NCBI RefSeq assembly: GCF_014199915.1
Contig: NZ_JACHOO010000005.1
Span: forward strand, 263,027-327,026
Source: Prosthecomicrobium pneumaticum
GTDB lineage: Bacteria > Pseudomonadota > Alphaproteobacteria > Rhizobiales > Kaistiaceae
Length of the DNA stretch: 64,000 nucleotides
Direction of reading: 5' to 3'
The notes under the pieces are model-generated. The model saw only the letters and a program-made list of their open reading frames with translations. It was not told the origin of the DNA and ran no database searches. Positions within the stretch are counted from its first letter, which is position 1, and each line of letters starts with the position of its first letter. Made by a program: the position numbers and the translations under genes. Below are positions 17,785-26,844 of the stretch, one piece after another.

Positions 17785-18509
17785 GGACACCACTTTGCCT
17801 TGCCGGTGCCTGCGCGCTCGGCATCGCTCTCGCGCCGCCGGTCGCGGCGCAGATCGTTTTCGATCCGAACAACTACAGCCAGAATGTGCTGTCGGCGGTT
17901 CGAGCCCTGGACCAGGTCAACAACCAGATCAAGAGCCTGCAAAACGAAGCTCAGTCGCTCCTCAATCAAACAAAGAACCTGACGAGCCTCGATTTCTCCG
18001 CACTAAACGATCTGAAACAGTCCGTCGCCAAGACGGAGCGCCTTATCAGCGAGGCCGAGGGCTTGAGCTTCGACATATCGGCGATGGAACGGCAATTCCA
18101 GCAGCTCTACCCGAAGGAATACGCGGCGTCCGCATCGAGCGATCAGATCCTCGCCGATGTGCGAAAGCGCTGGGAGCAGTCTCGATCCGCTCTGGAAACG
18201 GCCATGAAGATGCAGGCGCAGGTCTCCGAAAACCTCGCCTCCGACGAGGCTACTCTCGGCGATCTCGTCACTCGCAGCCAGTCGGCAACGGGGAATCTCG
18301 ACGCGACGCAGGCGACCAACCAGCTCCTTGCCCTTCAGGCTAAGCAAGCGATCGACGCCTCCCGGCTCAAGCTCTCTCAGGACCGCGCCGTCGCCGCGGA
18401 ACAGGCCCGTGCCGTCGCGGAGGAGGAGCGGGCGCGTGAGGTTCGCCGCCGATTCATGGGTGATGGCAGCAGCTATACGCCGGCACCCGTCCGGTTGTTC
18501 CGCGATTGA
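17781..18509 (+). CDS. trbJ: TrbJ, periplasmic VirB5-like protein
   Basis: The 242-residue protein has a signal peptide (about 1-23, ending PPVAAQ) and a long helical, Gln- and Ala-rich body, the build of VirB5/TrbJ proteins at the pilus tip. The family start IVFDPNNYSQNVLSAVRALDQ is clear. The ATG at 17781 overlaps the trbE stop. The last 21 residues (RRRFMG, then YTP.PV.LF) closely resemble the C-terminus of the next gene product, which is unexpected for two different families. Confidence 0.93.
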   Translation: MRTPLCLAGACALGIALAPPVAAQIVFDPNNYSQNVLSAVRALDQVNNQIKSLQNEAQSLLNQTKNLTSLDFSALNDLKQSVAKTERLISEAEGLSFDISAMERQFQQLYPKEYAASASSDQILADVRKRWEQSRSALETAMKMQAQVSENLASDEATLGDLVTRSQSATGNLDATQATNQLLALQAKQAIDASRLKLSQDRAVAAEQARAVAEEERAREVRRRFMGDGSSYTPAPVRLFRD

Positions 18510-18519
18510 GGGACCCGCC

Positions 18520-18843
18520 ATGCTCAGACAAATCATCCGTCTCGCTGTCGTGGCCGCGGTTGCCACCGGCGCCGGACTTCTCGTCCAATCGGCGCGGGCG
18601 GCCGACACGGTGGACAGCCTCGCCGCCGATCCGCAACGGCTCCGTGAGGTGCAAAAGCTTTGCAAGGACGACTGGGTTGGGACAGGCGACGAGCTGTGCA
18701 CCATGGCCAGCAAAGCGCAGCGGCGCCGCTTCATGGGTTCAGGCAGAACGCCGTACACGCCACATCCGGTCGATCTATTCCCGTCACTGAAGAAGAGCGG
18801 AACTCCGGAGAAAACCGACCCTATCGCGCCGGACGCGGAGTGA
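18520..18843 (+). CDS. TrbK-alt, putative entry exclusion protein
   Basis: The 107-residue protein has a signal peptide (residues 1-28, ending QSARAA) and two cysteines in VQKLCKDDW and DELCTMAS. It fits the TrbK-alt type (TIGR04360-like), placed between trbJ and trbL in many ICEs and thought to prevent entry of a second copy. It is not the classical lipoprotein TrbK. Its C-terminal RRRFMGSGRTPYTPHPVDLF repeats the end of TrbJ. It starts 10 nt after the trbJ stop. Confidence 0.78.
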   Translation: MLRQIIRLAVVAAVATGAGLLVQSARAADTVDSLAADPQRLREVQKLCKDDWVGTGDELCTMASKAQRRRFMGSGRTPYTPHPVDLFPSLKKSGTPEKTDPIAPDAE

Positions 18844-18849
18844 TTGTCC

Positions 18850-20199
18850 ATGGACGATCTCTCCGTCATCGACCGCTTCACCGACACCTTCTCGCAGTAT
18901 ATCGACAGCGGGTTTGGCCTGCTTCACGGTGAGATCACTTACCTTTCGGCGACGCTCATCGCCATCGATATAACGCTCGCCGGCCTGTTCTGGGCCTTCG
19001 GAGCCGGCAATGACGAGATTCTGGCGAAGCTCATCAAGAAGGTCCTCTATGTCGGTGCCTTCGCCTACATCATTACAAACTTCAATTCGCTGGCCGGCAT
19101 CATCTTCAGATCTTTCGCCGGGCTCGGCCTGACCGCCTCTGGCTCCGGCCTGTCCCAGGACGATTTCCTGCGTCCCGGTAAGCTCGCCTCTGTCGGCATG
19201 GACGCCGGCCGGCCGATCCTCGCGCAGATAGGCGACTTGTCCGGCTTCACCTCCGTCTTCTCCAACATCGACACCATCGCCGTCCTGTTCCTCGCCTGGC
19301 TCGTGGTCATCGTCAGCTTCTTCGTGCTCGCGGTGCAGCTCTTTGTGACGTTGCTGGAGTTCAAGCTGACCACGTTGGCCGGCTTCGTGCTGGTGCCCTT
19401 CGCATTTTGGAACAAGACGGCTTTCCTGGCCGAACGCGTGCTCGGCAATGTCGTGTCGTCCGGGATCAAGATCCTGGTCCTTGCCGTTATCGTTGGCATC
19501 GGCAACGGCCTCTTCGCGGAATTTCGTGCCTCGGCGGGAACAGAGCCGTCCATCGATCACGCGCTGGCGATCATGCTGGCGTCGCTCGCCATGCTTGGGC
19601 TGGGCATCTTCGGCCCGTCGATCGCGACGGGTCTCGTCTCCGGCGCCCCGCAGCTCGGCGCGGGTGCAGTCGCTGGCACCGCGCTCGCCGCCGGCGGCAT
19701 GGCGGTCGCGGCAGGCGCCGGAGCTGTCGGCGCGGCACGGCTCGGCGGGGCCGCTATAGGTTCCGGCGTCAAGGCGGCATCCACCATGTCGGGCGGCGCG
19801 CGTGCCGCCTTCGAGCTTGGTGCGGCGACGTCCGGTGCATCGGGCATGGGAGAGGTCGGAGCTGGTCTTGCCAGCGTGGCGCAAGCGGGTGGTGGCGCCG
19901 TCATGCAGGCGGGCCGCAGTGTCGTGTCACGCGTCGCGGGCACGGTCGGCGCCCGTGCTTCCGCCGGCGCCCATAGCGCTTGGACGGCTACCGGCGGCAA
20001 GCCCATGGGAGCGATGGGTGGGGCTGGGAACGATGCGTCGTTCGCCGGTGCCGGCGGTGCTCCCGCATGGGCCAATCGCGTGAGACATGGACCGCGCAAC
20101 TCGCGCGTCTCCCACGGAGCAACCACTGCGGCTCACGCCCTTCGCTCGGGGGATCATGGCGGCTCGGGAGCCAACCCATCCCTGCGACAGGAGGATTGA
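18850..20199 (+). CDS. trbL: TrbL, VirB6-like inner-membrane channel protein
   Basis: The 449-residue polytopic membrane protein begins DLSVIDRFTDTFSQYIDSGFG, typical of TrbL, and has about six hydrophobic segments in residues 25-270. The C-terminal 180 residues are rich in Gly and Ala, low in complexity and probably cytoplasmic or periplasmic. TrbL is thought to form the inner-membrane channel. The ATG at 18850 is preferred to a TTG two codons upstream. Confidence 0.93.
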   Translation: MDDLSVIDRFTDTFSQYIDSGFGLLHGEITYLSATLIAIDITLAGLFWAFGAGNDEILAKLIKKVLYVGAFAYIITNFNSLAGIIFRSFAGLGLTASGSGLSQDDFLRPGKLASVGMDAGRPILAQIGDLSGFTSVFSNIDTIAVLFLAWLVVIVSFFVLAVQLFVTLLEFKLTTLAGFVLVPFAFWNKTAFLAERVLGNVVSSGIKILVLAVIVGIGNGLFAEFRASAGTEPSIDHALAIMLASLAMLGLGIFGPSIATGLVSGAPQLGAGAVAGTALAAGGMAVAAGAGAVGAARLGGAAIGSGVKAASTMSGGARAAFELGAATSGASGMGEVGAGLASVAQAGGGAVMQAGRSVVSRVAGTVGARASAGAHSAWTATGGKPMGAMGGAGNDASFAGAGGAPAWANRVRHGPRNSRVSHGATTAAHALRSGDHGGSGANPSLRQED

Positions 20200-20202
20200 A
20201 CA

Positions 20203-20898
20203 ATGCGCTTCAAACGCGCTGGCGTGCGCTATTCGCAAACGTCGGAACCCGCCACGCCCTATCAGGCCGCCGGCCAGTTGTGGGATGAACGCCTAGGCTC
20301 CGCCCGCGTTCAAGCACGCAATTGGCGGCTCATGTCCTTCGGCTGCCTGACACTTGCCGTGGGCATGGCTGGCGGTCTGCTGTGGCAGGCTGGCCGCTCC
20401 ACCGTCACGCCCTATGTGGTCGAGGTCGATCAGCTCGGTCAAGTCAAGACCGTTGGCCCGGCCGTGGAAGCTTATCGGCCGACCGACGCCCAGATTGCCT
20501 ACGCGCTCGCCCGGTTCATACAGAATGTGCGCGCACTGCCCACCGATCCCATCGTGGTGCGGCAGAACTGGCTCGAGGCTTACGACTTCACCACCGATCG
20601 CGGCAGCGCCGGGTTGAATGACTATGCGCGCGCCAACGATCCGTTCGGCAAGGTCGGCAAAATGTCGGTCGCCGTCGAGGTCACCAGCGTCGTGCGCGCA
20701 TCGGACAGCTCCTTCCAGATCCGCTGGATCGAGCGGCGCTATGAGAACAATCAGCTTGCCGGCACGGATCGCTGGACCGGCATCCTCACCATCATCATGC
20801 AACCACCGCGCACCGAGGACCGGCTGCGTAAGAATCCTCTCGGCATTTTCGTCAACGGCATCAACTGGAGCCGTGAACTCGGCGCCGGCGGGTCGTGA
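20203..20898 (+). CDS. trbF: TrbF, VirB8-like transfer protein
   Basis: The 231-residue product has one N-terminal membrane helix (about residues 46-63) followed by a VirB8-like periplasmic domain. Its markers are PYVVEVDQLGQV near residue 70, RQNWLEAYDFTTDRG near 120 and SFQIRWIERRY near 168. It nucleates the assembly of the secretion channel at the inner membrane. The gene sits 3 nt after trbL with a good AGGAGG site. Confidence 0.94.
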   Translation: MRFKRAGVRYSQTSEPATPYQAAGQLWDERLGSARVQARNWRLMSFGCLTLAVGMAGGLLWQAGRSTVTPYVVEVDQLGQVKTVGPAVEAYRPTDAQIAYALARFIQNVRALPTDPIVVRQNWLEAYDFTTDRGSAGLNDYARANDPFGKVGKMSVAVEVTSVVRASDSSFQIRWIERRYENNQLAGTDRWTGILTIIMQPPRTEDRLRKNPLGIFVNGINWSRELGAGGS

Positions 20899-20912
20899 AG
20901 GAGAAAAGGATC

Positions 20913-21905
20913 ATGACCCGCATGCTGCCATTCCGCATTCTCCTCCTCTCGTCCGTCACGTTGCTGGCGGGTTGCGCCGGGAAAACACCGCCGCCGGAAA
21001 TCTCCCTGGATGAACCCTACGAGGCGAGCCGGATCGTCGAGCCGGCTGGTCCCGTCGAGATAGTCGAGCTGCCGAAGCCATTGCCACTGCCCGGCCAGTT
21101 AAAGCCGATGCCAGTCAAGGGCGGAACAGTTGAACCTGCCGATCCGAAGCTACGCGTCACGACGGCCAATGATGCGGCCCGCGTGCAACCGACCCGCACC
21201 GGCTATGTCAATGCAACGCAGGTCTGGCCCTACATGGCTGGCGCGCTCTATCAGATTTATGCGGCGCCTGAAAAAGTAACGGACATCGCCCTGCAGAGCG
21301 GCGAAGAGCTGATCTCCGTCTCGGCCGGCGACACCGTGCGATGGGTGATCGGCGACACGACCAGCGGTGGGGGCGGAAGCCAGCAGACCCACATCCTGGT
21401 GAAACCCACGCGGCCGGATCTGAAGACCAATCTGGTGGTCAACACCAACCGCCGGACCTACCTCCTCGAACTCACATCGACGCCCCAGACCTGGATGGCA
21501 TCGGTTTCCTGGGACTATCCACACGACCGTCTTCTCGCGCTGCAACGTCAGAATGATCGTGCGGGGACTGCCACGCCGGTCGCAAATGCCGTCGCGCTCG
21601 AGCGAGTCCAGTTCCGCTATGAGATCACAGGCGACAATCCATCGTGGCGGCCGACCCGCGTCTTCGATGACGGTGAGAAGGTCTATATCCAGTTTCCCGC
21701 CGGTATCGCCCAGGGCGAGTTGCCGCCGCTGTTCGTTGTCGGCCCCACTGGGGAGAACCAGCTCGTCAACTACCGCGCAAAGCCGCCTTATTACATCGTC
21801 GATCGCCTGTTCGGTGCGGCGGAGCTTCGTCTCGGCGGCGAGAAGCAGCAGATCGTGCGTATCTCGCGCACCGATGGCAACCGGCTGGGGATCTTCGGGC
21901 TATGA
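20913..21905 (+). CDS. trbG: TrbG, VirB9-like outer-membrane complex protein
   Basis: This 330-residue protein is the TrbG/VirB9 component of the core channel. The N-terminus has a lipoprotein-type signal with LLAGCAGK, so Cys may be lipidated. The VirB9 domain follows, with LQSGEELISVSAGDTVRWVIG near residue 128 and TNRRTYLLELTST near 180. The C-terminal QIVRISRTDGNRLGIFG is typical. The start at 20913 is chosen for the AAGGAG before it; a GTG 18 nt upstream is less likely. Confidence 0.94.
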   Translation: MTRMLPFRILLLSSVTLLAGCAGKTPPPEISLDEPYEASRIVEPAGPVEIVELPKPLPLPGQLKPMPVKGGTVEPADPKLRVTTANDAARVQPTRTGYVNATQVWPYMAGALYQIYAAPEKVTDIALQSGEELISVSAGDTVRWVIGDTTSGGGGSQQTHILVKPTRPDLKTNLVVNTNRRTYLLELTSTPQTWMASVSWDYPHDRLLALQRQNDRAGTATPVANAVALERVQFRYEITGDNPSWRPTRVFDDGEKVYIQFPAGIAQGELPPLFVVGPTGENQLVNYRAKPPYYIVDRLFGAAELRLGGEKQQIVRISRTDGNRLGIFGL

Positions 21906-23176
21906 CCGTGCCACCCAAATCCCCGCCACCCGATCTCGCCATTCGCGCCAAGCCGCGTCCCGTGACCCGTCTCAATCGCTGGACCTTGATGGTGCTCGCC
22001 GGCGCCGTCTCTACCGCAGTGCTTGGCGCGATGATTTGGGCGTTGCAAAGCCGGGACAGATCAGCCCGGACCGATGAGGAGCTCTACAACACCGATCGCG
22101 TCAACCCGGCGGAGGGGCTGCAAACGTTACCGCGCGACTATACGCAGGTTCAACCACCGAAGCTCGGTGCCCCCTTGCCCGGTGAGCTCGGTGGGCCAGT
22201 CGTGCGCACCGAACGGGAGGCGGGCATTCCGCCCATGCCCGAGCGGCCGAGTTTCAGGGCTGATCCGGAAGAGGATGCCAAACGCGCGGCGCGCCTTCGT
22301 GCCCAGCAGGAAGCGGAAGCCGCAGCGAAAGCAGCCGTGTTCTTTCAGACGACACGCCCGAAGCAGGAGGTATCGGCAACCGCGGCCGCCTCGCCGGAGC
22401 CAAACCGGCTCGATCTCACCGCCATACGCGCTACCGGTGCGGAATCTACCGTTGCTCCGCCCGTCGATGAAATGACCACGCAGAATATGCAGGATCGCAA
22501 GCAGGCGTTCGCAAGCCGCGAAGCCGACCAGAAGATTTACGGATCTGGAACTCTCCAAACGCCACGCTCGCCCTATCAGGTAATGGCCGGCACCATCATT
22601 CCGGCCGCCTTGGTGACGGGGATCAATTCCGATCTGCCGGGCCAGATCATCGGTACCGTCACCGAGAATGTCTACGACACGGCTACGGGCAGGCATCTCT
22701 TGATCCCCCAGGGCACCCGCCTGATGGGCCAGTACGATTCCGGCGTCACCTTCGGCCAGAGCCGTGTGCTCCTGGTCTGGAATCGCCTCATCATGCCGGA
22801 CGGCTCCTCCATCGTGCTGGATCGTCTCTCCGGCGTCGATACCGCCGGCTATTCGGGCCTTGAAGATGAGGTCGACAATCACTGGCTCCGCCTGATCGGA
22901 GGCGCGGTCCTCTCCTCGCTGCTCGGCATTGGCGCCGAACTGGCAGCCCCTCAAAATCAGGGAACGAACGGCGATCAGGTCATCATCGCGACCCGGGATG
23001 GTGCCCAGGACACCATCAACGATGTCGGCCAGCAGATCACACGGCGAAATCTCAATATCCAGCCGACCTTGAAGGTGCGGCCGGGCTTTCCGGTCCGCGT
23101 CATCGTCAATAAGGATCTCGTCTTGCGACCCTATCGCGCCGCCCCGATGACGGCTGACATCAGGAGGGATGATTGA
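21902..23176 (+). CDS. trbI: TrbI, VirB10-like channel protein
   Basis: The 424-residue TrbI spans both membranes. A membrane helix (about residues 30-48) is followed by a Pro-rich periplasmic region. The conserved C-terminal domain contains YQVMAGTIIPAALVTGINSDLPGQ and LIPQGTRLMGQYDSGVTFGQSR. It closes with PTLKVRPGFPVRVIVNKDLVL. It couples inner-membrane energy to the outer-membrane pore. It overlaps trbG and the next gene by 4 bp each. Confidence 0.95.
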   Translation: MTVPPKSPPPDLAIRAKPRPVTRLNRWTLMVLAGAVSTAVLGAMIWALQSRDRSARTDEELYNTDRVNPAEGLQTLPRDYTQVQPPKLGAPLPGELGGPVVRTEREAGIPPMPERPSFRADPEEDAKRAARLRAQQEAEAAAKAAVFFQTTRPKQEVSATAAASPEPNRLDLTAIRATGAESTVAPPVDEMTTQNMQDRKQAFASREADQKIYGSGTLQTPRSPYQVMAGTIIPAALVTGINSDLPGQIIGTVTENVYDTATGRHLLIPQGTRLMGQYDSGVTFGQSRVLLVWNRLIMPDGSSIVLDRLSGVDTAGYSGLEDEVDNHWLRLIGGAVLSSLLGIGAELAAPQNQGTNGDQVIIATRDGAQDTINDVGQQITRRNLNIQPTLKVRPGFPVRVIVNKDLVLRPYRAAPMTADIRRDD

Positions 23177-23436
23177 CCAGAAAACTTAGCCTCGGACCGG
23201 TGCCGAAAGCTGAAACCGTCAAACTCACCATCACCATGACGGTGCAACTTCGAGCCGACCTCGATCGATATGCCGCTCTTCATTCCGAGCTTCACGGCAC
23301 GGTTGTCGATGCTTTGACGTTGGCCCCACTCATGCTCGAAACCTTTATTGCTCGTGACAAGGGATTCCGTGCCGCGCGGCCTTGCCGTAGAGGCGCTTTA
23401 AATAATGGCCCGGGCTCGCTCGATGAAACGAGATAG
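23173..23436 (+). CDS. DUF2274 domain-containing protein (TTG start)
   Basis: This 87-residue protein matches DUF2274, small proteins encoded directly after trbI in this ICE family. The marks are LSLGPVPKAETVKLTITMTVQL and LAPLMLETFIARDKGFRAAR. The likely start is the TTG at 23173, overlapping the trbI stop; no ATG fits the family N-terminus. The last residues read through into the convergent LysR gene end, so the two genes overlap tail to tail by 39 bp. The function is unknown. Confidence 0.8.
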   Translation: MTRKLSLGPVPKAETVKLTITMTVQLRADLDRYAALHSELHGTVVDALTLAPLMLETFIARDKGFRAARPCRRGALNNGPGSLDETR

Positions 23437-24285
23437 TGGCTCGTTGAGTGTCCCCTCACGCACCATCAACCAAGTCTTCAGATCAGCGGGCGCATCGCTC
23501 AGGGGCCGGAGGGCAATGCCATCCACCTCGACCGCCTCGAGTTGAGCGGCGGTCGCTATTCCGATGCCATAGCCCGCAAGAACCAGCGTAACCAACATCG
23601 GAAGCGTCGTGGTGCGACTAACAATATTGGGGGTCGAGCTTGCGCTTCGAACGAACTGTTCGATCTGGGATTGTTGGCTAAGACCCGTGTCGGGTCTACT
23701 TAGAATGAGAGGCTCTTTAACAATCCCAGACAGTTTGATCCGCTTCTTTCCGGCCAGGGGATGACCACTCGGCATCAAAGCGATCGGCGGGTCTCGCCAG
23801 ACTGCTTCGGACAAAATCCCCTTGCCGTATCCGCTCTCTGGCGTGAGCGCCGCATCAAGAAAGCCGCTTCGCAAGCCTTCGATATTCTGCGTCACTGACG
23901 CTTCATGGATATACACGACGACTTGTTGACTTTCCTGTTTTACTTCGTAAATCAGCCGTGCGAGGCGTGCTAGTGGTACACCGTCGCAAATGCCGATGTG
24001 CAAATGGCTGATTGTGTCTCCCGTCGTTGCTGCCGTGCGAACGTCTATGCGCGCTTCGTCGGCGGATGCGAGGAGCGCACGCGCATGGACGAGAAGACGT
24101 TCACCGGCCGGCGTTAGCTTCGTGGATCGCCGTGTACGCTCGAATAATACCACGCCAAGGCGCCGTTCGAGAGTCTTGATTGATCGAGACAATGGGGATT
24201 GCTCGATGCCGGCGCGTTGCGCGCCACGTGTAAAATGGAGCTCTTCTGCGACCGCCACGAAATGCCGAAGATGACGAAGCTCCAT
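23398..24285 (-). CDS. LysR-family transcriptional regulator at the end of the trb operon
   Basis: The 295-residue product has an N-terminal winged helix-turn-helix (MELRHLRHFVAVAEELHFTR, then SPLSRSIKTLERRLGVVLFERT) and a periplasmic-binding-like effector domain. The ATG at 24285 follows GGAGCGGGA and gives the canonical family start; longer frames upstream are spurious. A convergent LysR gene after trbI is a recurring feature of related elements such as Tn4371-like ICEs. It may control transfer or a neighbouring gene, but no target is visible. Confidence 0.88.
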   Translation of the reverse strand: MELRHLRHFVAVAEELHFTRGAQRAGIEQSPLSRSIKTLERRLGVVLFERTRRSTKLTPAGERLLVHARALLASADEARIDVRTAATTGDTISHLHIGICDGVPLARLARLIYEVKQESQQVVVYIHEASVTQNIEGLRSGFLDAALTPESGYGKGILSEAVWRDPPIALMPSGHPLAGKKRIKLSGIVKEPLILSRPDTGLSQQSQIEQFVRSASSTPNIVSRTTTLPMLVTLVLAGYGIGIATAAQLEAVEVDGIALRPLSDAPADLKTWLMVREGTLNEPLSRFIERARAII

Positions 24286-24536
24286 TCCCGCTCCCGTTGA
24301 TATCAAAAGGTTAGCGTCCGAACCCATGAATTGTTTGGCGTTTTCAGCGACGTGCAATTCACTGCTTCGGAGAGGAAGTCGCGATGGATCGGGATCGTTT
24401 TTGCCCGGCAAACGCGCAGTCTCACGCATTGAACCTCATTTTCAGAGAGACACGCGAAGCAAGCCGCGTGTCGATGACCGCCGGGTAGCCAGCGACATCG
24501 TTCATGTTGAAGTCCGGTGGCCGCTGGATTGACGGA

Positions 24537-24949
24537 TTGCCCAACTACGAGCCGCGCAAAACGCTCTAAAACCGGTATATCCGGTGGGCCAACGAGGGGC
24601 GGGATCGATCTCTTCCATGCTCTTGCGAGCGCAGGCGGTCCTCAGGCCCAAGTGCTCATCTCGACCGTTCTGCTGTGAAAGCGCACTGCTCGGCCTCCGG
24701 CGGAAAGGGGGAGAGCCCAGTCAAGCAATCGGCCGCTCACGTGGCGGGCGCACGACCAAGATCCACACGCGGACCTCCCAACGCTGGAAGAACTGCTTTT
24801 CGCCGGCGCTCTACCGAGACCACAACGCAATCGACCGCATGTTCTGCCGCCTCCGGGAGTTCCGACGTGTCGCCATGCGATATGACCGCCTCGCCGCCAA
24901 CTTCCTGACCGCGGTCTGCATCGCCGCGACTGTCAGTTACTGCTTATGA
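24537..24949 (+). pseudogene. Decayed IS5-family (IS427-like) transposase
   Basis: Pieces of a transposase can be followed through several frames. NYEPRKTL, a stop, then RYIRWANEGR and FHALASAGG come from the middle of the protein. AIGRSRGGRTTKIH follows, and then after a large internal deletion the C-terminus AIDRMFCRLREFRRVAMRYD. The catalytic core is largely missing, with at least one internal stop and frameshifts. No terminal inverted repeats were found. The remnant marks the border between backbone and cargo. I see nothing else between 24286 and 25024. Confidence 0.7.
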
Positions 24950-25024
24950 ACCGGACCCTGGATCGACCTTATTGTCAGGCGCTATCCTCCCGCGGATGTT
25001 TGGGAGGCCTCCCAGCCTGCCCCG

Positions 25025-25552
25025 TCACTGCATCATACCCATCGGTCCCATTGGGCTCGTCATCAGTTGATCAGCCGCGCGCTTCTGCTCATCGCTGAAG
25101 CCCGCATAAAGCGGCGCCACCGCTGCTTTGATCTTCTCGATCGTTCGGAGGCAGACGGTGAGCGCCTTCTCGGTCTCGTCGATGCGTGCCGGCAGAGATC
25201 CGCCGCGCGCATTCATCATGCTCTCGCGCATCCCCATCATTGCCGTCGCACTGGCCCGCGCGGTCTCCGCGAACGTGCTCCACTGGGTCTCCTGCGCTGC
25301 CGTGATCTTGAGTTCTGCCTTCAAAAACGCCAGCCGACCCTCGATGTGGTCCGTCATCATTCCCATCATGGGCATGGCGCCGCTACCCATCATCGACATC
25401 ATGCCACCCGACGGCATCGGAGGTCCGGGCACATTTATCGATTGGGAAGGAGCCGCAGCGCCGTCAGCCGGATGATGTTCATCGGCCGCCAACGCAGGAG
25501 CGCCAACCAAGAGCATGGCGCCGAAAAGAAGATGTGAGCTTATCTTGATCAT
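25025..25552 (-). CDS. Spy/CpxP-family periplasmic protein, Met-rich
   Basis: The 175-residue exported protein has a signal peptide (about 1-23, ending APALAA), a Met- and Gly-rich stretch around residues 45-65, and an LTxxQ-type helical domain with LKITAAQETQWSTFAE and PLYAGFSDEQKRAADQL. Spy/CpxP proteins are periplasmic chaperones, and Met-rich versions are often copper-linked. The start at 25552 is chosen because GGAG lies 9 nt upstream. It is separated from the next leftward gene and seems to be its own unit. Confidence 0.8.
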   Translation of the reverse strand: MIKISSHLLFGAMLLVGAPALAADEHHPADGAAAPSQSINVPGPPMPSGGMMSMMGSGAMPMMGMMTDHIEGRLAFLKAELKITAAQETQWSTFAETARASATAMMGMRESMMNARGGSLPARIDETEKALTVCLRTIEKIKAAVAPLYAGFSDEQKRAADQLMTSPMGPMGMMQ

Positions 25553-25642
25553 CCAAGCCGACTCCATGTTGATGTGATGCATTGCCTGCTGGAACCGTCA
25601 TCAGTCCGTCGTGTTTAATCCGCGAGGCCGAGTCGCATGCCC

Positions 25643-26305
25643 TTAGCCCTCTCCGGCTTGGCTATGTTTCGGACCGCTGAGCCGTGGAATGAAGCCCGGA
25701 ACGTCCTGCATGTATCGTTCATAGTCAGAGCCGAATTCGGCCAAGGACTCGCGTTCTTCGGCGCGCGCGAGGCGCACGTACATGAACACCAGCACCGGGA
25801 ACATCGCGAGTGTCAGCAAGGTCGGCCATTGCAGCAGGAAGCCGAACATCACCAGCACGAAGCCGACATATTGCGGATGCCGCACATAGGCGTAGACACC
25901 GCCGGTGGCGAGCGTGCGATGGCGTTGTGCTTGATACAACACCTTCCAGCCGGCCGAGATGAGGATAAAGCCGCCGCCGATGAACACGAAGCTCAGCAGG
26001 TGAAACGGCCCGAAATGCGGATTGGCTCTCCAGCCGAACATCTCCTCGAGAAGATGCCCGGCGTCATGGGAAAACCAATCGACACCCGGAAAGCGGCTCT
26101 GCAGCCAGCCCGAGAGCAGATAGATCGTGAGCGGGAACCCATACATCTCGGTGAACAGCGCGACCAGAAAGGCGCTGAAGGCGCCGAAGGACCGCCAGTC
26201 GCGCTTGGTCTGCGGCTTGAAGAAACTGAAGGCGAAGAAGATGAAGATCGCCGAATTGATAATCACCAGTGACCAGAGGCCATAGGCAGGAACGTCGTCG
26301 TGCAT
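25643..26305 (-). CDS. Isoprenylcysteine carboxyl methyltransferase-family membrane protein
   Basis: The 220-residue polytopic membrane protein has about five hydrophobic segments. Its C-terminus has the ICMT/PEMT-type S-adenosylmethionine site GGVYAYVRHPQYVGF near residues 141-155, followed by AEERESLAEFGSDYERYM. The substrate is unknown; bacterial members methylate lipids or small hydrophobic molecules. The ATG at 26305 follows GGAGGTCGACC. It lies downstream of the DUF2933 gene in the same direction, a pairing often seen near copper resistance genes. Confidence 0.82.
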   Translation of the reverse strand: MHDDVPAYGLWSLVIINSAIFIFFAFSFFKPQTKRDWRSFGAFSAFLVALFTEMYGFPLTIYLLSGWLQSRFPGVDWFSHDAGHLLEEMFGWRANPHFGPFHLLSFVFIGGGFILISAGWKVLYQAQRHRTLATGGVYAYVRHPQYVGFVLVMFGFLLQWPTLLTLAMFPVLVFMYVRLARAEERESLAEFGSDYERYMQDVPGFIPRLSGPKHSQAGEG

Positions 26306-26333
26306 GGTCGACCTCCGGACCGTTGATCGCGGC

Positions 26334-26606
26334 TCAGTGATTGTGGGGCTGGTTCTTGCGAACGTCCGCTGATCCGCTTCCGCTATCGTCTCTGCGCCCA
26401 TGTCCGCCGTGGCCGCCATGCATGAAAACATGCATCAACGGGCAGGCGAGGATCAGCAGGAACGGCAAATACCCCAGATACGGGATGAGATGCGCGCGGT
26501 GCTCGGTCAGAAGATAGAAGGCGCCGATCGCGAGATAGCCGATCAGGACCCAATTTGCGCGGGAGCGAAAGAAGCCACCCTCACTACCATGACCGTCATG
26601 TTCCAT
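26334..26606 (-). CDS. DUF2933 domain-containing small membrane protein
   Basis: This 90-residue protein starts MEHDGHGSEGGFFRSR, has two membrane helices between about residues 18 and 60, and a His-rich tail (HVFMHGGHGGHG). This is the DUF2933 pattern. The His-rich ends suggest metal contact; the role is unknown. The start is preceded by GGAG. One TTGAT-N4-GTTAA box lies about 150 bp upstream (26757-26770), so it probably begins an operon with the methyltransferase gene. Confidence 0.8.
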   Translation of the reverse strand: MEHDGHGSEGGFFRSRANWVLIGYLAIGAFYLLTEHRAHLIPYLGYLPFLLILACPLMHVFMHGGHGGHGRRDDSGSGSADVRKNQPHNH

Positions 26607-26756
26607 GGAGACTCCACCCACATCAGACCGGGACGCACCGGCACGCCCTGCAATCGTCTAGAGCTCGCTAGACGATGCAGGCTGGCATCGACCTGGCGCC
26701 ATCCTCCGAGCGACACGACAGCGCTCGAACCATGGCCGGCCATCTGTTCTGAATCT

Positions 26757-26770
26757 TTGATCCCGGTTAA
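26757..26770. promoter_or_regulatory. FNR-like box TTGATCCCGGTTAA
   Basis: This exact TTGAT-N4-GTTAA site lies 151 bp upstream of the DUF2933 start and after the NifX-like gene. It is one of six such sites in the cargo region and resembles Crp/Fnr (FNR/FixK) boxes, TTGAT-N4-ATCAA. The rest of 26607-26844 shows no gene. Confidence 0.55.
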
Positions 26771-26844
26771 ACTTGTGCCGGGTATGGGCCGAAGCAGCAG
26801 GATCGATCAGATGTTCCGCCTGTCCCGCCCCGCGGCAGCCGGCG

